From Nocardioides sp. Root140 (lineage in GTDB: Bacteria > Actinomycetota > Actinomycetes > Propionibacteriales > Nocardioidaceae), in NCBI RefSeq assembly GCF_001426745.1, contig NZ_LMFI01000013.1, forward strand, positions 1 to 52,489: a stretch of 52,489 nucleotides of DNA, written 5' to 3'. Positions 8,223 through 16,327 of the stretch are shown here, piece after piece; position 1 is the stretch's first letter; each line of letters starts with the position of its first letter. Position numbers and translations under genes: made by a program. The notes beneath the pieces are model-generated. The model did not search any database and was not told the origin of the DNA. It saw nothing but the letters and a program-made list of their open reading frames with translations.

Positions 8223-9157
8223 CAGGACTCCTTCACGACGGGAGGGTTCTTCGCCTGCCGGATCACGGTGTCGACGCCGGGCAGCACCTGGGTGCCGATG
8301 CCCTCGTCGGTGAAGAGCTCGAGGAGTACGGCGTGCGGCTCGCGGCCGTCGACGACCGTCGCCCGCTTCACGCCGTCACGCACGGCCTGGAGGCAGGCCT
8401 GCATCTTCGGCACCATGCCGCTGGCCAGCGAGGGCATCAGGGTCTCGAGGCCCTCGGGACTGATCTGGCCGATCACGTCGGAGCTGTTCGGCCAGTCGCG
8501 GTAGAGGCCCTCGACGTCGGTGAGCACGAGCAGCTTCTCGGCACCCAGGGCCGCGGCGAGCGCCGCGGCGGCGGTGTCCGCGTTGACGTTGTGCACCAGT
8601 CCGGCCTCGTCGGGTGCCACGCTGGAGATCACCGGCACCCGGCCGGCCTCGACCAGGTCGAGCACGGACTCGGGGCGCACCCTCGCCACCTCACCGACTA
8701 GGCCGAGATCGACCTCTTCGCCGTCGACGATGGTGTTGGTGGGCTCGGCGGTGAACAGGCCGGCGTCCTCACCGGAGAGGCCGACCGCGATCGGACCGTG
8801 CTGGTTGACCAGCCCGACCAGCTCGCGCTGGACCTGCCCGACGAGCACCATGCGTACGACGTCCATGGCCTCGGGCGTGGTGACCCGCAGGCCACCGCGG
8901 AACTCGGACTCGATTCCGAGGCGGTCGAGCATCTTGGAGATCTGGGGGCCGCCGCCGTGCACCACGACCGGCTTGAAGCCGGCGAACCGGAGGAACGCGA
9001 TGTCTTCTGCGAACGCCTTCTTCAAGGTGTCGTCGGTCATCGCGTTGCCGCCGTACTTGATCACGACGATCTTGCCGTTGTAGGCCTTCAGCCAGGGCAG
9101 GGCCCCGGCCAGCGTTGCGGCCTTGGCGGTCTCGGGACTCTGTTCGGTGTCTGTCAT
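8222..9157 (-). CDS. argB: Acetylglutamate kinase
   Basis: 311 aa, amino acid kinase family; phosphorylates N-acetylglutamate and is usually the arginine-inhibited step. Motifs are IVVIKYGGNAM, VVVHGGGPQISKML, the central NVNADTAAAALAAALGAEKLLVLTDV, and VPKMQACLQAV. The ATG at 9157 follows argJ with a 4-nt overlap. The short N-terminal extension before WLKAY is often part of the arginine-binding helix in arginine-sensitive enzymes, but sensitivity cannot be shown from sequence alone. Confidence 0.95.
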   Translation of the reverse strand: MTDTEQSPETAKAATLAGALPWLKAYNGKIVVIKYGGNAMTDDTLKKAFAEDIAFLRFAGFKPVVVHGGGPQISKMLDRLGIESEFRGGLRVTTPEAMDVVRMVLVGQVQRELVGLVNQHGPIAVGLSGEDAGLFTAEPTNTIVDGEEVDLGLVGEVARVRPESVLDLVEAGRVPVISSVAPDEAGLVHNVNADTAAAALAAALGAEKLLVLTDVEGLYRDWPNSSDVIGQISPEGLETLMPSLASGMVPKMQACLQAVRDGVKRATVVDGREPHAVLLELFTDEGIGTQVLPGVDTVIRQAKNPPVVKES

Positions 9158-10305
9158 GAGGAGTACGCGCTGTTCTCGTGGACGTAGGCGTGGGTCAGGT
9201 CGTTGGTCCAGACCGTGGCCCGCTCGTTGCCTGACTTGAGGTCGATGGTGACGGTGACGTCGCGACCGGTGAGGTCGACGCCGGCGGGGTCCTCGGCAGG
9301 GGTGCTCTTGCGGCAGACCCACACGCCGTTCATCGCGACGTCGAGGTCGGCCGGGTCGAAGGCGGCCTGCGTGGTGCCGAGGCTGGCCAGCACGCGTCCC
9401 CAGTTGGGGTCGTTGCCGAAGACCGCGGCCTTGAACAGGTTGCTGCGCGCCACCGAGCGGCCCGCCTCGACGGCGTCGTCCTCGGACGCCGCGTTGAGCA
9501 CGGTGATCGCGATCTCGTGGTCGGCGCCCTCGGCGTCCTTGAGCAGCTGCATGGCCAGGTCGGTGCAGGCCTGGGTGAGCGCGTCGGTGAAGTCGGCAAG
9601 GGTCGGCGTGATGCCGGAGGCCCCGCTGGCCATCACCGTGACGGTGTCGTTGGTGCTCATGCAGCCGTCGGAGTCGAGCCGGTCGAAGCTGACCCGGGTC
9701 GCGGCGCGGAGTGCCTGGTCGAGGTCCGCGGCGGGGACGACCGCATCGGTGGTGAGCACCACGAGCATGGTGGCCAGCTGCGGTGCCAGCATGCCCGCGC
9801 CCTTGGCCATGCCGCCGATCTTCCAACCGGCGCCCTCGATGACGACCTTCTTGCTCACGCTGTCGGTGGTCATGATCGCCTCGGCCGCGTCGACGCCGCC
9901 GTCGGCGGAGAGCGCGGCATGGGCCGCGTCGACACCGTCGAGGAGGTTCTGGCGCGGGTTGGCGAGACCGATCAGACCGGTCGAGCAGACCACGACGTCG
10001 ATCGCGCCGATGCCCAGCTTGCCGGCCACCTGCTCGGCGACCGCGTGGGTGGTCTGGAAGCCTTCGGTGCCGGTGTAGCAGTTGGCGCCGCCCGAGTTCA
10101 GCACGACGGCGCGCACGACGCCGTCCTTGACGACCTCCTGGCTCCACAGGATCGGGTTGGCCTTGCAGCGGTTGGCGGTGAAGACGGAGGCGGAGTCGTA
10201 GGTGGGGCCCTGGTTGACGACGAGGGCGAGGTCCTTGGCGCCGGTGGACTTGAGCCCGGCGGCGACGCCTGCGGCAATGAATCCCTGGGGTGCGGTGACG
10301 GTCAT
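9154..10305 (-). CDS. argJ: Bifunctional ornithine acetyltransferase / N-acetylglutamate synthase
   Basis: 383 aa. ArgJ recycles the acetyl group from N-acetylornithine to glutamate and may also use acetyl-CoA. It self-cleaves before a conserved Thr, seen here in KGAGMLAPQLATMLVVLTTDA with the cut expected before TML. NSGGANCYTGTEG and NSVSK-like and FNRLDSDG-like blocks are present. The start at 10305 (MTVTAPQGF) has a purine-rich AAGAAGAA sequence just upstream and overlaps the ACT gene stop by 4 nt. Confidence 0.95.
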   Translation of the reverse strand: MTVTAPQGFIAAGVAAGLKSTGAKDLALVVNQGPTYDSASVFTANRCKANPILWSQEVVKDGVVRAVVLNSGGANCYTGTEGFQTTHAVAEQVAGKLGIGAIDVVVCSTGLIGLANPRQNLLDGVDAAHAALSADGGVDAAEAIMTTDSVSKKVVIEGAGWKIGGMAKGAGMLAPQLATMLVVLTTDAVVPAADLDQALRAATRVSFDRLDSDGCMSTNDTVTVMASGASGITPTLADFTDALTQACTDLAMQLLKDAEGADHEIAITVLNAASEDDAVEAGRSVARSNLFKAAVFGNDPNWGRVLASLGTTQAAFDPADLDVAMNGVWVCRKSTPAEDPAGVDLTGRDVTVTIDLKSGNERATVWTNDLTHAYVHENSAYSS

Positions 10306-10733
10306 TTCTTCTTGCTCTTTCGCGGAGGGGTGACGGGGACGGCGGCGGCAACGGTGTGCCCTCGTCGTCGCCATGCCTCGGTCGCGTCGTCGACCAAGCT
10401 CTGCGGCACCAGGATCCAGTCGGTGTCGAACGTGGAGATCGTGAAGACGCTGATCTCGGCCTCGGCCAACGGCTGCAGCAGCTCGACCAGGACGCCGTAC
10501 AGCTCGAAGTCGAGCGGGCCCTGGACGGCGAACGCGGTGAACGGCTTCTGGCTCTGCACCTTGGTCGGGACACTGCGCGTGGCGCAGACCAACGAGGTCT
10601 CGGTGGCCGTCGCGGTGATCGAGAGCAACGAGGAGGCCTCGGCCCAGTCTGGGATCTCGGCGCCCGGTGCCAGCCGGACTACGGCCAGCTTCTCGGGGAA
10701 CTGCTGGAGGTTGAAGGTCCGTGCGTCGGTCAT
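10302..10733 (-). CDS. ACT-domain protein (CASTOR/ACT_7-like) in the arginine operon
   Basis: 143 aa. Residues about 12-60 resemble a first ACT-like half (KLAVVRLAPGAEIPDW, SSLLSITATATETSLVCA). Residues 65-125 form a clear ACT_7-type domain with GPLDFELYGVLVELLQPLAE, then EISVFTISTFDTDWILVP. A Lys-rich tail ends the protein. The ACT_7 fold is shared with eukaryotic CASTOR arginine sensors and bacterial aspartokinase regulatory domains; there is no catalytic domain. The gene lies between argC and argJ with 4-nt overlaps on both sides, so stoichiometric co-expression with arginine enzymes is likely. An arginine-sensing or allosteric role is inference. Confidence 0.85.
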   Translation of the reverse strand: MTDARTFNLQQFPEKLAVVRLAPGAEIPDWAEASSLLSITATATETSLVCATRSVPTKVQSQKPFTAFAVQGPLDFELYGVLVELLQPLAEAEISVFTISTFDTDWILVPQSLVDDATEAWRRRGHTVAAAVPVTPPRKSKKK

Positions 10734-11764
10734 GGGGCGAGTCCGATCGTGGGGAGTCCGGTGGTTTCCTCGAGTCCGAGCGCGAGGTTCATGCACTGTA
10801 CGGCGGCGCCGGCCGTGCCCTTGGCGAGGTTGTCGACCGCACCGACGGCGATGAGCCGGCCGGCCGCCTCGTCGACGGTCACCTGCACGTGCACCATGTT
10901 GGAGCCGATCACCGACTTGGTCTGGGGCCACATGCCCTCGGGCAGCACGTGCACGAACGGCTCGTCGGCGTACGCCTCGGTGTAGAGGGCGTAGGCCTGC
11001 TCCGCGGTGAGGTCACCGGAGAGGGGCGCCGAGACGGTGGCCAGGATGCCGCGCGGCATCGGCACCAGCATCGGGGTGAAGCTGACCTTCACCTCGGACT
11101 CGGTGAGCAGGTTGAGGTTCTGGATGATCTCGGGCGTGTGGCGGTGGACCCCGCCGACGCCGTACGCACTGGCGTTGCCCATCACCTCGCTGCCGAGCAG
11201 GTGCGTCTTGGCGGCCTTGCCGGCGCCGGTGGTGCCGCTGGCGGCGACCACGACGATGTCGTTCTGGATCACGCCGGCGCTGACCGCGGGGGCAATGGTC
11301 AGCGTCGAGACCGTCGGGTAGCAGCCGGGCACCGCGATGCGGCGGGCTCCGCGCAGCTCCTCGCGCTGCTGGGCGAGCTCGGGGATGCCGTAGGGCCAGG
11401 CCCCGGCGTGCGTGCCGCCGTAGAACTTCTCCCACACGCTTGCGTCGGTCAGCCGGAAGTCGGCCCCGCAGTCGATGACGACGACGTCGTCACCCAACGC
11501 GTTGGCCACCTCGGCGGAGGCGCCGTGCGGCAGGCCGAGGAAGACCACGTCGTGGCCGGCCAGCACCTCGGGGGTGGTGGGCTCGAGGGTGCGCCCGGCG
11601 AGCGGCACGAGGTGCGGCTGGAGACGGCCGAAGGACTCCCCCGCGTTGGAGCCGCCGGTGAGCGCCCCGATCTCGACGTTGGGATGGGCCAGCAGCAGGC
11701 GGAGGACTTCGCCGCCCGCATACCCGCTGGCCCCGGCTACTGCGACGGAGATCTTGTCGGACAT
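10730..11764 (-). CDS. argC: N-acetyl-gamma-glutamyl-phosphate reductase
   Basis: 344 aa; NADPH-dependent reduction of N-acetylglutamyl phosphate. The N-terminal Rossmann motif is VAVAGASGYAGGEVLRLL, and the catalytic cysteine lies in VPGCYPTVSTL. HRHTPEI and the TPMLVPMPRGIL block are typical. The ATG at 11764 is chosen; another in-frame ATG lies two codons upstream at 11770. Both lie against the AT-rich operator region, so the mRNA leader must be very short. It is the first gene of the arginine operon. Confidence 0.96.
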   Translation of the reverse strand: MSDKISVAVAGASGYAGGEVLRLLLAHPNVEIGALTGGSNAGESFGRLQPHLVPLAGRTLEPTTPEVLAGHDVVFLGLPHGASAEVANALGDDVVVIDCGADFRLTDASVWEKFYGGTHAGAWPYGIPELAQQREELRGARRIAVPGCYPTVSTLTIAPAVSAGVIQNDIVVVAASGTTGAGKAAKTHLLGSEVMGNASAYGVGGVHRHTPEIIQNLNLLTESEVKVSFTPMLVPMPRGILATVSAPLSGDLTAEQAYALYTEAYADEPFVHVLPEGMWPQTKSVIGSNMVHVQVTVDEAAGRLIAVGAVDNLAKGTAGAAVQCMNLALGLEETTGLPTIGLAP

Positions 11765-11765
11765 G

Positions 11766-11799
11766 TGCATGACTATACACATGTATGCATGACATCGCA
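11766..11799 (-). promoter_or_regulatory. Tandem ARG-box-like ArgR operators at argC
   Basis: On the minus strand two 14-bp cores, TGCGATGTCATGCA (11786-11799) and TGTATAGTCATGCA (11766-11779), repeat with a 20-bp period and share GTCATGCA. The second matches the 5-4-5 layout of the ARG box (TGAAT-N4-ATTCA in E. coli) with TGTAT and ATGCA arms. The site is strikingly AT-rich for this genome and abuts the argC start, consistent with repression by the argR product encoded at the end of the same operon. Confidence 0.7.
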
Positions 11800-11842
11800 T
11801 ATTGGGTTTCGGGTCTGGCCGCGGACCCCTAGCGTGTGCGCC

Positions 11843-12634
11843 ATGACGCGACTTTCGTACGACGCCTACCTCGACCACCTTCGCACGGATTCGGCGCGCT
11901 TCGCAGCGGTGCTCGCCGACGCCGACCCCACCGCACGTGTTCCTGCGTGCCCCGACTGGGACGCCGCCGACCTGCTCTGGCACCTCACCGGTGTCCAGGA
12001 CTTCTGGGCGTGGATCATCGAGAACCGACCGGCCTCCCCCGACGACTACACCGAGCCCGAGCGGCCCGCGTCGTACGACGACCTGCTCGCGCTCTTCGAC
12101 AAGCGGTCGGCCGCGCTGGTCACCGCCCTCGAGGCGGCCGACCCGGCGCACCCCGCCTGGACCTGGTCGACCGAGCAGACTGTCGCGTTCACGTTCCGCC
12201 GCCAGGCACACGAGGCGCTGATCCACCGGGTTGACGCCGAGCAGGCGGCCGGGCTGCCGAGCGACCTCGACGCGCGGCTGGCCGCCGACGGCGTGCAGGA
12301 GGTCCTCGACGTCATGTTCGGCGGCACTCCCCCGTGGGGCACGTTCACCGGGGGCGATCACCACGTGCGGGTCGACTCGATCGACACCGACCACCACGTG
12401 TGGGTGCAGCTGGGCCGGTTCACCGGCACCGACCCGGAGGGCACCAGCCACGACGAGGACGACATCAACGTGGTCGCCGATCCCGGGGTCGAGCCCGACG
12501 TCGTGGTGGCAGGGAAGGCGGCCGACCTCGATGCCTGGTTGTGGAGGCGCGCCGACGACTCGGCCATCACGGTGGCCGGCGAGCGGTCGACGTACGACCT
12601 TTTCCGCAGCTGCGTCAACCACCCGATCAACTGA
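11843..12634 (+). CDS. Maleylpyruvate isomerase-family, putative mycothiol-dependent protein
   Basis: 263 aa. The N-terminal 150 residues match the MDMPI/DinB-like four-helix fold, with VPACPDWDAADLLWHLTGVQ (conserved His), and RRQAHEALIHRVDAEQA carrying the second metal-ligand His-Glu-His pattern. The C-terminal part resembles the SCP-like MDMPI_C domain. Characterised members are mycothiol-dependent maleylpyruvate isomerases, but most are unassigned. It is divergent from argC, 78 bp away. There is no clear ribosome-binding site before the ATG at 11843, and TAGCGT lies about 11 bp upstream, so a leaderless mRNA is possible. Confidence 0.82.
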   Translation: MTRLSYDAYLDHLRTDSARFAAVLADADPTARVPACPDWDAADLLWHLTGVQDFWAWIIENRPASPDDYTEPERPASYDDLLALFDKRSAALVTALEAADPAHPAWTWSTEQTVAFTFRRQAHEALIHRVDAEQAAGLPSDLDARLAADGVQEVLDVMFGGTPPWGTFTGGDHHVRVDSIDTDHHVWVQLGRFTGTDPEGTSHDEDDINVVADPGVEPDVVVAGKAADLDAWLWRRADDSAITVAGERSTYDLFRSCVNHPIN

Positions 12635-13128
12635 TGCTCGAGATGGTGACGGTTGGTCCCGAGCGGGCCATGTTGGTCAACATGCTCGAGATCAACCGGC
12701 AGTCGCTGATCGAGTGCGTGGAGGGGCTGTCCGAGGATGATGCGCGACGCCGGCTGGTCCCATCACTGACCACACCCCTGGCGTTGTTGAAGCACGTTGC
12801 CTGCGCCGAGCGCAGCTGGTTCCAGCGTCGGGTCGCGGCGCTGCCGGAGTCGGAGTGGGACGGCTACGGGTACGGCGACGACGCCAGCTTCGCGGTCACC
12901 GCCGACGACACGGTGGAGTCGGCGGTCGCCGAGCTGCGCGCGGCGGCCCGGCGGGGTCGCGAGATCGCCGATCCGCTGGACCTCGACTTCACGATCGAGC
13001 ACGACCACTTCGGGGCGGTGAGCCTGCGCTGGATCTACCTGCACATGATCCGGGAGGTGGCCCGGCACGCAGGTCATGCCGACATCCTGCGCGAGCAGAT
13101 CGAGGCCGCACCAGCCGGCAGTTCTTGA
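12634..13128 (+). CDS. DinB-family (DUF664-like) protein
   Basis: 164 aa. An N-terminal helix with a conserved DxHLV-like block appears as PLALLKHVACAERSWFQRR. A later HDHFGAVSLRWIYLHMIREVARHAGHADILREQI supplies the His residues expected of the DinB/YfiT metal-dependent fold, often linked to mycothiol or bacillithiol chemistry. Its ATG overlaps the stop of the preceding MDMPI-like gene by 1 nt (TGATG), so the two DinB-fold proteins are made together. The substrate is unknown. Confidence 0.82.
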   Translation: MLEMVTVGPERAMLVNMLEINRQSLIECVEGLSEDDARRRLVPSLTTPLALLKHVACAERSWFQRRVAALPESEWDGYGYGDDASFAVTADDTVESAVAELRAAARRGREIADPLDLDFTIEHDHFGAVSLRWIYLHMIREVARHAGHADILREQIEAAPAGSS

Positions 13129-13130
13129 TG

Positions 13131-13187
13131 CTCGAACCTGCAGTCCTTGCGTCGAGGCATGCGGGTTCGAGGCGCAACAACTGCAGG
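13131..13187. terminator. Overlapping hairpins between convergent genes
   Basis: Two inverted repeats overlap. CTCGAACC (13131-13138) pairs with GGTTCGAG (13164-13171). CCTGCAGT plus TTGCG (13137-13151) pairs with CGCAA plus ACTGCAGG (13173-13187), with a 2-nt internal mismatch. The second is the stronger. The site lies between the ends of a rightward and a leftward gene, so a bidirectional terminator is the simplest role. There is no U-tract. Confidence 0.5.
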
Positions 13188-13195
13188 CTCGTGGG

Positions 13196-13720
13196 TCAGG
13201 CCCCGGAGATGCCGGTGCGGTGCCGTTGGGCCAGCTCGGCGTAGTACGGCGGGTTCGCCTCGACCCAGAACTCCGCCGAGGTGCCGGCGATCGGCTTCTT
13301 GACCTGTGCCGGTGATCCCGCCGCCAGTACGCCCTCGGGGATCGCGGTGCCCGGTGTCAGCAACGACCCCGCGGCCACCAGGGATCCGGCGCCGAGTGAG
13401 GTGCCGTCGAGCATCGTCGAGCCGTTGCCCAGCAACGCCTTCTCGCCGAAGGTGGCGCTGTGCACGATGCAGCTGTGCGCCACGGTCGCGCCCGCGCCGA
13501 TCTCGACGACCGAGTCGGGAGTGCCGTGCACGACCGAGTTGTCCTGGATGTTGGCACCCTCGCGCACGATGATGCGGCAGTCGTCGGCGCGCAGCACCGC
13601 GCCGTACCAGACGCTGGCGCCCTTCTCGATGACGACGTCCCCGATCAGGGTGGCGGTCGGCGCGACGAACGCCTCGGGATGGACCTCCGGGCGCTTGCCC
13701 TCGAACTCGAACAATGGCAT
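13196..13720 (-). CDS. Gamma-class carbonic anhydrase-family protein
   Basis: 174 aa left-handed beta-helix protein with hexapeptide repeats from about residue 18 to 135. Metal-ligand histidines are placed as expected: NSVVHGTP, then VAHSCIVHSA. VWYGAVLRADDCRI and the C-terminal AAGSPAQVKKPI are typical of the gamma-CA/YrdA/PaaY group. It may hydrate CO2 or be a related metal-dependent hydrolase; many homologues lack measured carbonic anhydrase activity. It stands alone on the minus strand after pheT, separated by 122 bp that include a tandem repeat. Confidence 0.88.
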   Translation of the reverse strand: MPLFEFEGKRPEVHPEAFVAPTATLIGDVVIEKGASVWYGAVLRADDCRIIVREGANIQDNSVVHGTPDSVVEIGAGATVAHSCIVHSATFGEKALLGNGSTMLDGTSLGAGSLVAAGSLLTPGTAIPEGVLAAGSPAQVKKPIAGTSAEFWVEANPPYYAELAQRHRTGISGA

Positions 13721-13774
13721 GCGCCGACCCTAAGGCTGGCCGCGTAGCGCGGCACGGTCAGGGCCGGGGCACAC

Positions 13775-13840
13775 GTCAAGAATCCACGGTTCGGCCATCA
13801 AGAATCCACGGTTCGCGCATCAAGAGCACGCGGTTCGTGA
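13775..13840. repeat. 22-bp tandem repeat downstream of pheT
   Basis: Three copies of a 22-bp unit with the core TCAAGAATCCACGGTTCG start near 13775, 13797 and 13819. The first two are nearly identical; the third changes AATCCA to AGCACG. It begins right after the pheT stop codon. Single related words (TTCTTGATG next to CGAACC) recur at 13122-13138, suggesting a dispersed intergenic repeat family. Confidence 0.8.
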
Positions 13841-13842
13841 CG

Positions 13843-16323
13843 TCAGCGCTGGACGGCTCCGAGGCGTTCCGCGGCCAGGGCCACGGCGGCGTCGCGGGCG
13901 GCACCGGACTCACCCTCCTTGAGGGTGCGGTCGGGCGCCCGGAAACGCAGCGCGAAGGCCAGCGACTTCTTGCCCTCGCCGACCTGCTCGCCGGTGAACA
14001 CGTCGAAGAGGCGCACCGACTCCAGGAGCTCGCCGGCACCCTCACGCAGCACCGCCTCGACGTCGGCGGACGGCACGGACGCGTCGACCACGAGGGCGAC
14101 GTCCTCCTTGGCGACCGGGTACGACGCGAAGTGCGGGCTGGGCGTGACGACCTGGGCCAGGCGCAGCAGCGCGTCGAGGTCGATCTCGGCCGCAGCGGAC
14201 CGCGCCGGGACGCCGTACGCCTTGCAGACCTTGGGGTGCAGCTCGCCGGCGTGGCCGAGCACGGTCTCGCCGACGCGGATCTCGGCACAGCGGCCGGGGT
14301 GCCACGGAGCGAGCGCCGCGGCGGTCACCTCGACCTCGACACCCAGCGCACCCGCGGCGTCGCGGACGGCGCCGATCGCGTCGGACCACGATCCCTGACG
14401 CCCCTCGCCCCACCAGCCGGAGCGCTCGCGCTGTCCGGTCAGTGCGAGCGCGAGGTGCTGGGGCTGGTGCGGGACGGCCTTCTCGATCGCGGCCCACTCC
14501 TCGTCGGTCGGGCGGCGGTCGACACCGAGGATCGGCGCGGCCTCCTCCCCCGTGGGCAGGAACACGAGTCCGGTCTCGAACAGGGAGGTGTCGGCGTTGC
14601 CGCGGGCCACGTTGAGGCCGAGCGACCGGAGCACGCCCGGCAGCAGCGTCGTCGCGAGCTGGGGCTCCTCGGCGTTGAGCGGGTTGGCCATGCGGATCGT
14701 GCGGCGCCGCTCGTCGTCGTCGGGCAGGCCCAGGTTGGCCCAGTCGGAGTCGCCGACGAACGGGTAGCTGATCGACTCGGTCCAGCCGGCGCCGGCGAGC
14801 ACGAGGCCCACGCGTCGGCGGAGCTTCTGGGCGACGGGGAGCCCGCGGCCCGAGGGCGCCGGGGGCAGCACCGAGGGCACCTTGTCGTAGCCGACGATGC
14901 GGGCGACCTCCTCGACCAGGTCGAACGGGTCGCTCATGTCGGGGCGCCACGGCGGCACCGTCGCGGTGAGCGTGTCGCCGTCGACGACGACCTGGCAGCC
15001 CACCTTCTCGAGGTTGGCCACGGCGGTCCCGGCGCTGATCTCCATGCCGGTGACCCGCGCGGAGAGGTCGGTGGCGGCCGTGACGGTACGACGAGCAGGT
15101 GCCTCGCCCACGACCGTCACACCGGGGTCGGCGGTGGCGCCGCCGAGCTCGACCATCAGCTCGACCACACGGTCGGCGGCTGCGGCCGGCAGCTCGGGGT
15201 CGACCCCACGCTCGAAGCGCTTGGAGGCCTCGGAGGGCAGCTTGTGCCGACGCTCGGTGCGGAAGATGGACACCGCGTCGAAGTGGGCGGCCTCGATCAC
15301 CACGTCGGTGGTGCTCCCGGACAGCTCGGTGGTCTCGCCGCCCATGGTGCCGGCGATGCCGATCGGCCCGGAGTCGTCGGTGATCAGCAGGTCTTCGGCG
15401 CTGAGCTTGCGCTTCTGGCCGTCGAGCGTGGTGAGCTTCTCGCCCTCGGTGGCACGGCGCACCCGGATCGCGCCGGACAGCTTCGACCGGTCGTAGCCGT
15501 GGATCGGCTGGCCGAGCTCGAGCATCACGTAGTTGGTGATGTCGACGCCCAGGGAGATCGGGCGCATGCCGGCGGCAGTGAGTCGCGTGACCATCCAGTC
15601 GGGGGTCGGCGCGGCCGGGTCGAAGCCGGTGACGCTGCGGGCCACGAAGACCGGGCAGCCGGCGACGTCGTCGACGACGACCGGGTACCCGTCGCCGTTG
15701 GCTGCGGGGACGTCCCGGTCGGCCGGGTCGCGGAACGGGACGTCGAACCCGATGCCGGTCTCACGCGCGATGCCGCGCAGCGACAGGGCGTAGGCCCGGT
15801 CGGGGTTGATCTCGAACTCGATGATCGAGTCGTTCATCGCGAGGACCTCGAACGCGTCGTCGCCGGGCCTGCCTGCCTCGGCGGGCAGCACGATGATGCC
15901 GTCGTGGTCTTCTCCGAGGCCTAGCTCGCGGGAGGAGCAGATCATGCCCGCGGAGATGTGGCCGTAGGTCTTGCGCGCGGAGATCTCGAAGTTGCCGGGC
16001 AGCACGGCGCCGGGCAGGCAGACGACCACCAGGTCGCCCTCGACGAAGTTGTGGGCTCCGCAGATGATGCCCTGCGGCTCACCCGTGCCGTTGGCGTCGG
16101 CCACGTCGACGGTGCACCAGTTGATCACCTTGCCGTTCTTCTGCGGCTCCTTCTCGATGGTCAGCACCCGGCCGACCACGAGGGGTCCGGTGATGGCGTC
16201 GGCAGGCGTCACCAGTGCTTCGAGCTTGAGGCCGAGCATGGTCAGCGTGGCGGCGAGCTCGTCGGACGTGACCGCGTCGGGCAGGTCGACGTACTCGCGG
16301 ATCCAGGAAACAGGGGCCTTCAT
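13843..16323 (-). CDS. pheT: Phenylalanyl-tRNA synthetase beta subunit
   Basis: 826 aa, full length for bacterial PheT. An N-terminal tRNA-binding OB fold (about residues 40-150, with GICGAHNFVEGDLVVVCLPGAVLPG-like layout) is followed by B3/B4 editing domain features (PDRAYALSLRGIARE), the B5 domain around residues 400-475, and the core fold with ISYPFVGDSDW. The C-terminal ferredoxin-like anticodon-binding domain covers the last 95 residues (FASYPVAKEDVALVVD). It starts 4 bp after the pheS stop. It forms the alpha2-beta2 enzyme with PheS. Confidence 0.97.
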   Translation of the reverse strand: MKAPVSWIREYVDLPDAVTSDELAATLTMLGLKLEALVTPADAITGPLVVGRVLTIEKEPQKNGKVINWCTVDVADANGTGEPQGIICGAHNFVEGDLVVVCLPGAVLPGNFEISARKTYGHISAGMICSSRELGLGEDHDGIIVLPAEAGRPGDDAFEVLAMNDSIIEFEINPDRAYALSLRGIARETGIGFDVPFRDPADRDVPAANGDGYPVVVDDVAGCPVFVARSVTGFDPAAPTPDWMVTRLTAAGMRPISLGVDITNYVMLELGQPIHGYDRSKLSGAIRVRRATEGEKLTTLDGQKRKLSAEDLLITDDSGPIGIAGTMGGETTELSGSTTDVVIEAAHFDAVSIFRTERRHKLPSEASKRFERGVDPELPAAAADRVVELMVELGGATADPGVTVVGEAPARRTVTAATDLSARVTGMEISAGTAVANLEKVGCQVVVDGDTLTATVPPWRPDMSDPFDLVEEVARIVGYDKVPSVLPPAPSGRGLPVAQKLRRRVGLVLAGAGWTESISYPFVGDSDWANLGLPDDDERRRTIRMANPLNAEEPQLATTLLPGVLRSLGLNVARGNADTSLFETGLVFLPTGEEAAPILGVDRRPTDEEWAAIEKAVPHQPQHLALALTGQRERSGWWGEGRQGSWSDAIGAVRDAAGALGVEVEVTAAALAPWHPGRCAEIRVGETVLGHAGELHPKVCKAYGVPARSAAAEIDLDALLRLAQVVTPSPHFASYPVAKEDVALVVDASVPSADVEAVLREGAGELLESVRLFDVFTGEQVGEGKKSLAFALRFRAPDRTLKEGESGAARDAAVALAAERLGAVQR

Positions 16324-16327
16324 GGGT

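Noticed and set aside
8222..10573. One continuous minus-strand frame across argB, argJ and the ACT gene
   Set aside because: Only the 8222-9157 part is argB. The frame upstream overlaps argJ and is Arg/Pro-rich without homology; no fusion is implied.
10730..12622. A minus-strand frame extending argC to 630 codons
   Set aside because: The part upstream of 11764 is antisense to the MDMPI-like gene and contains the operator; the normal ArgC length is 344 aa.
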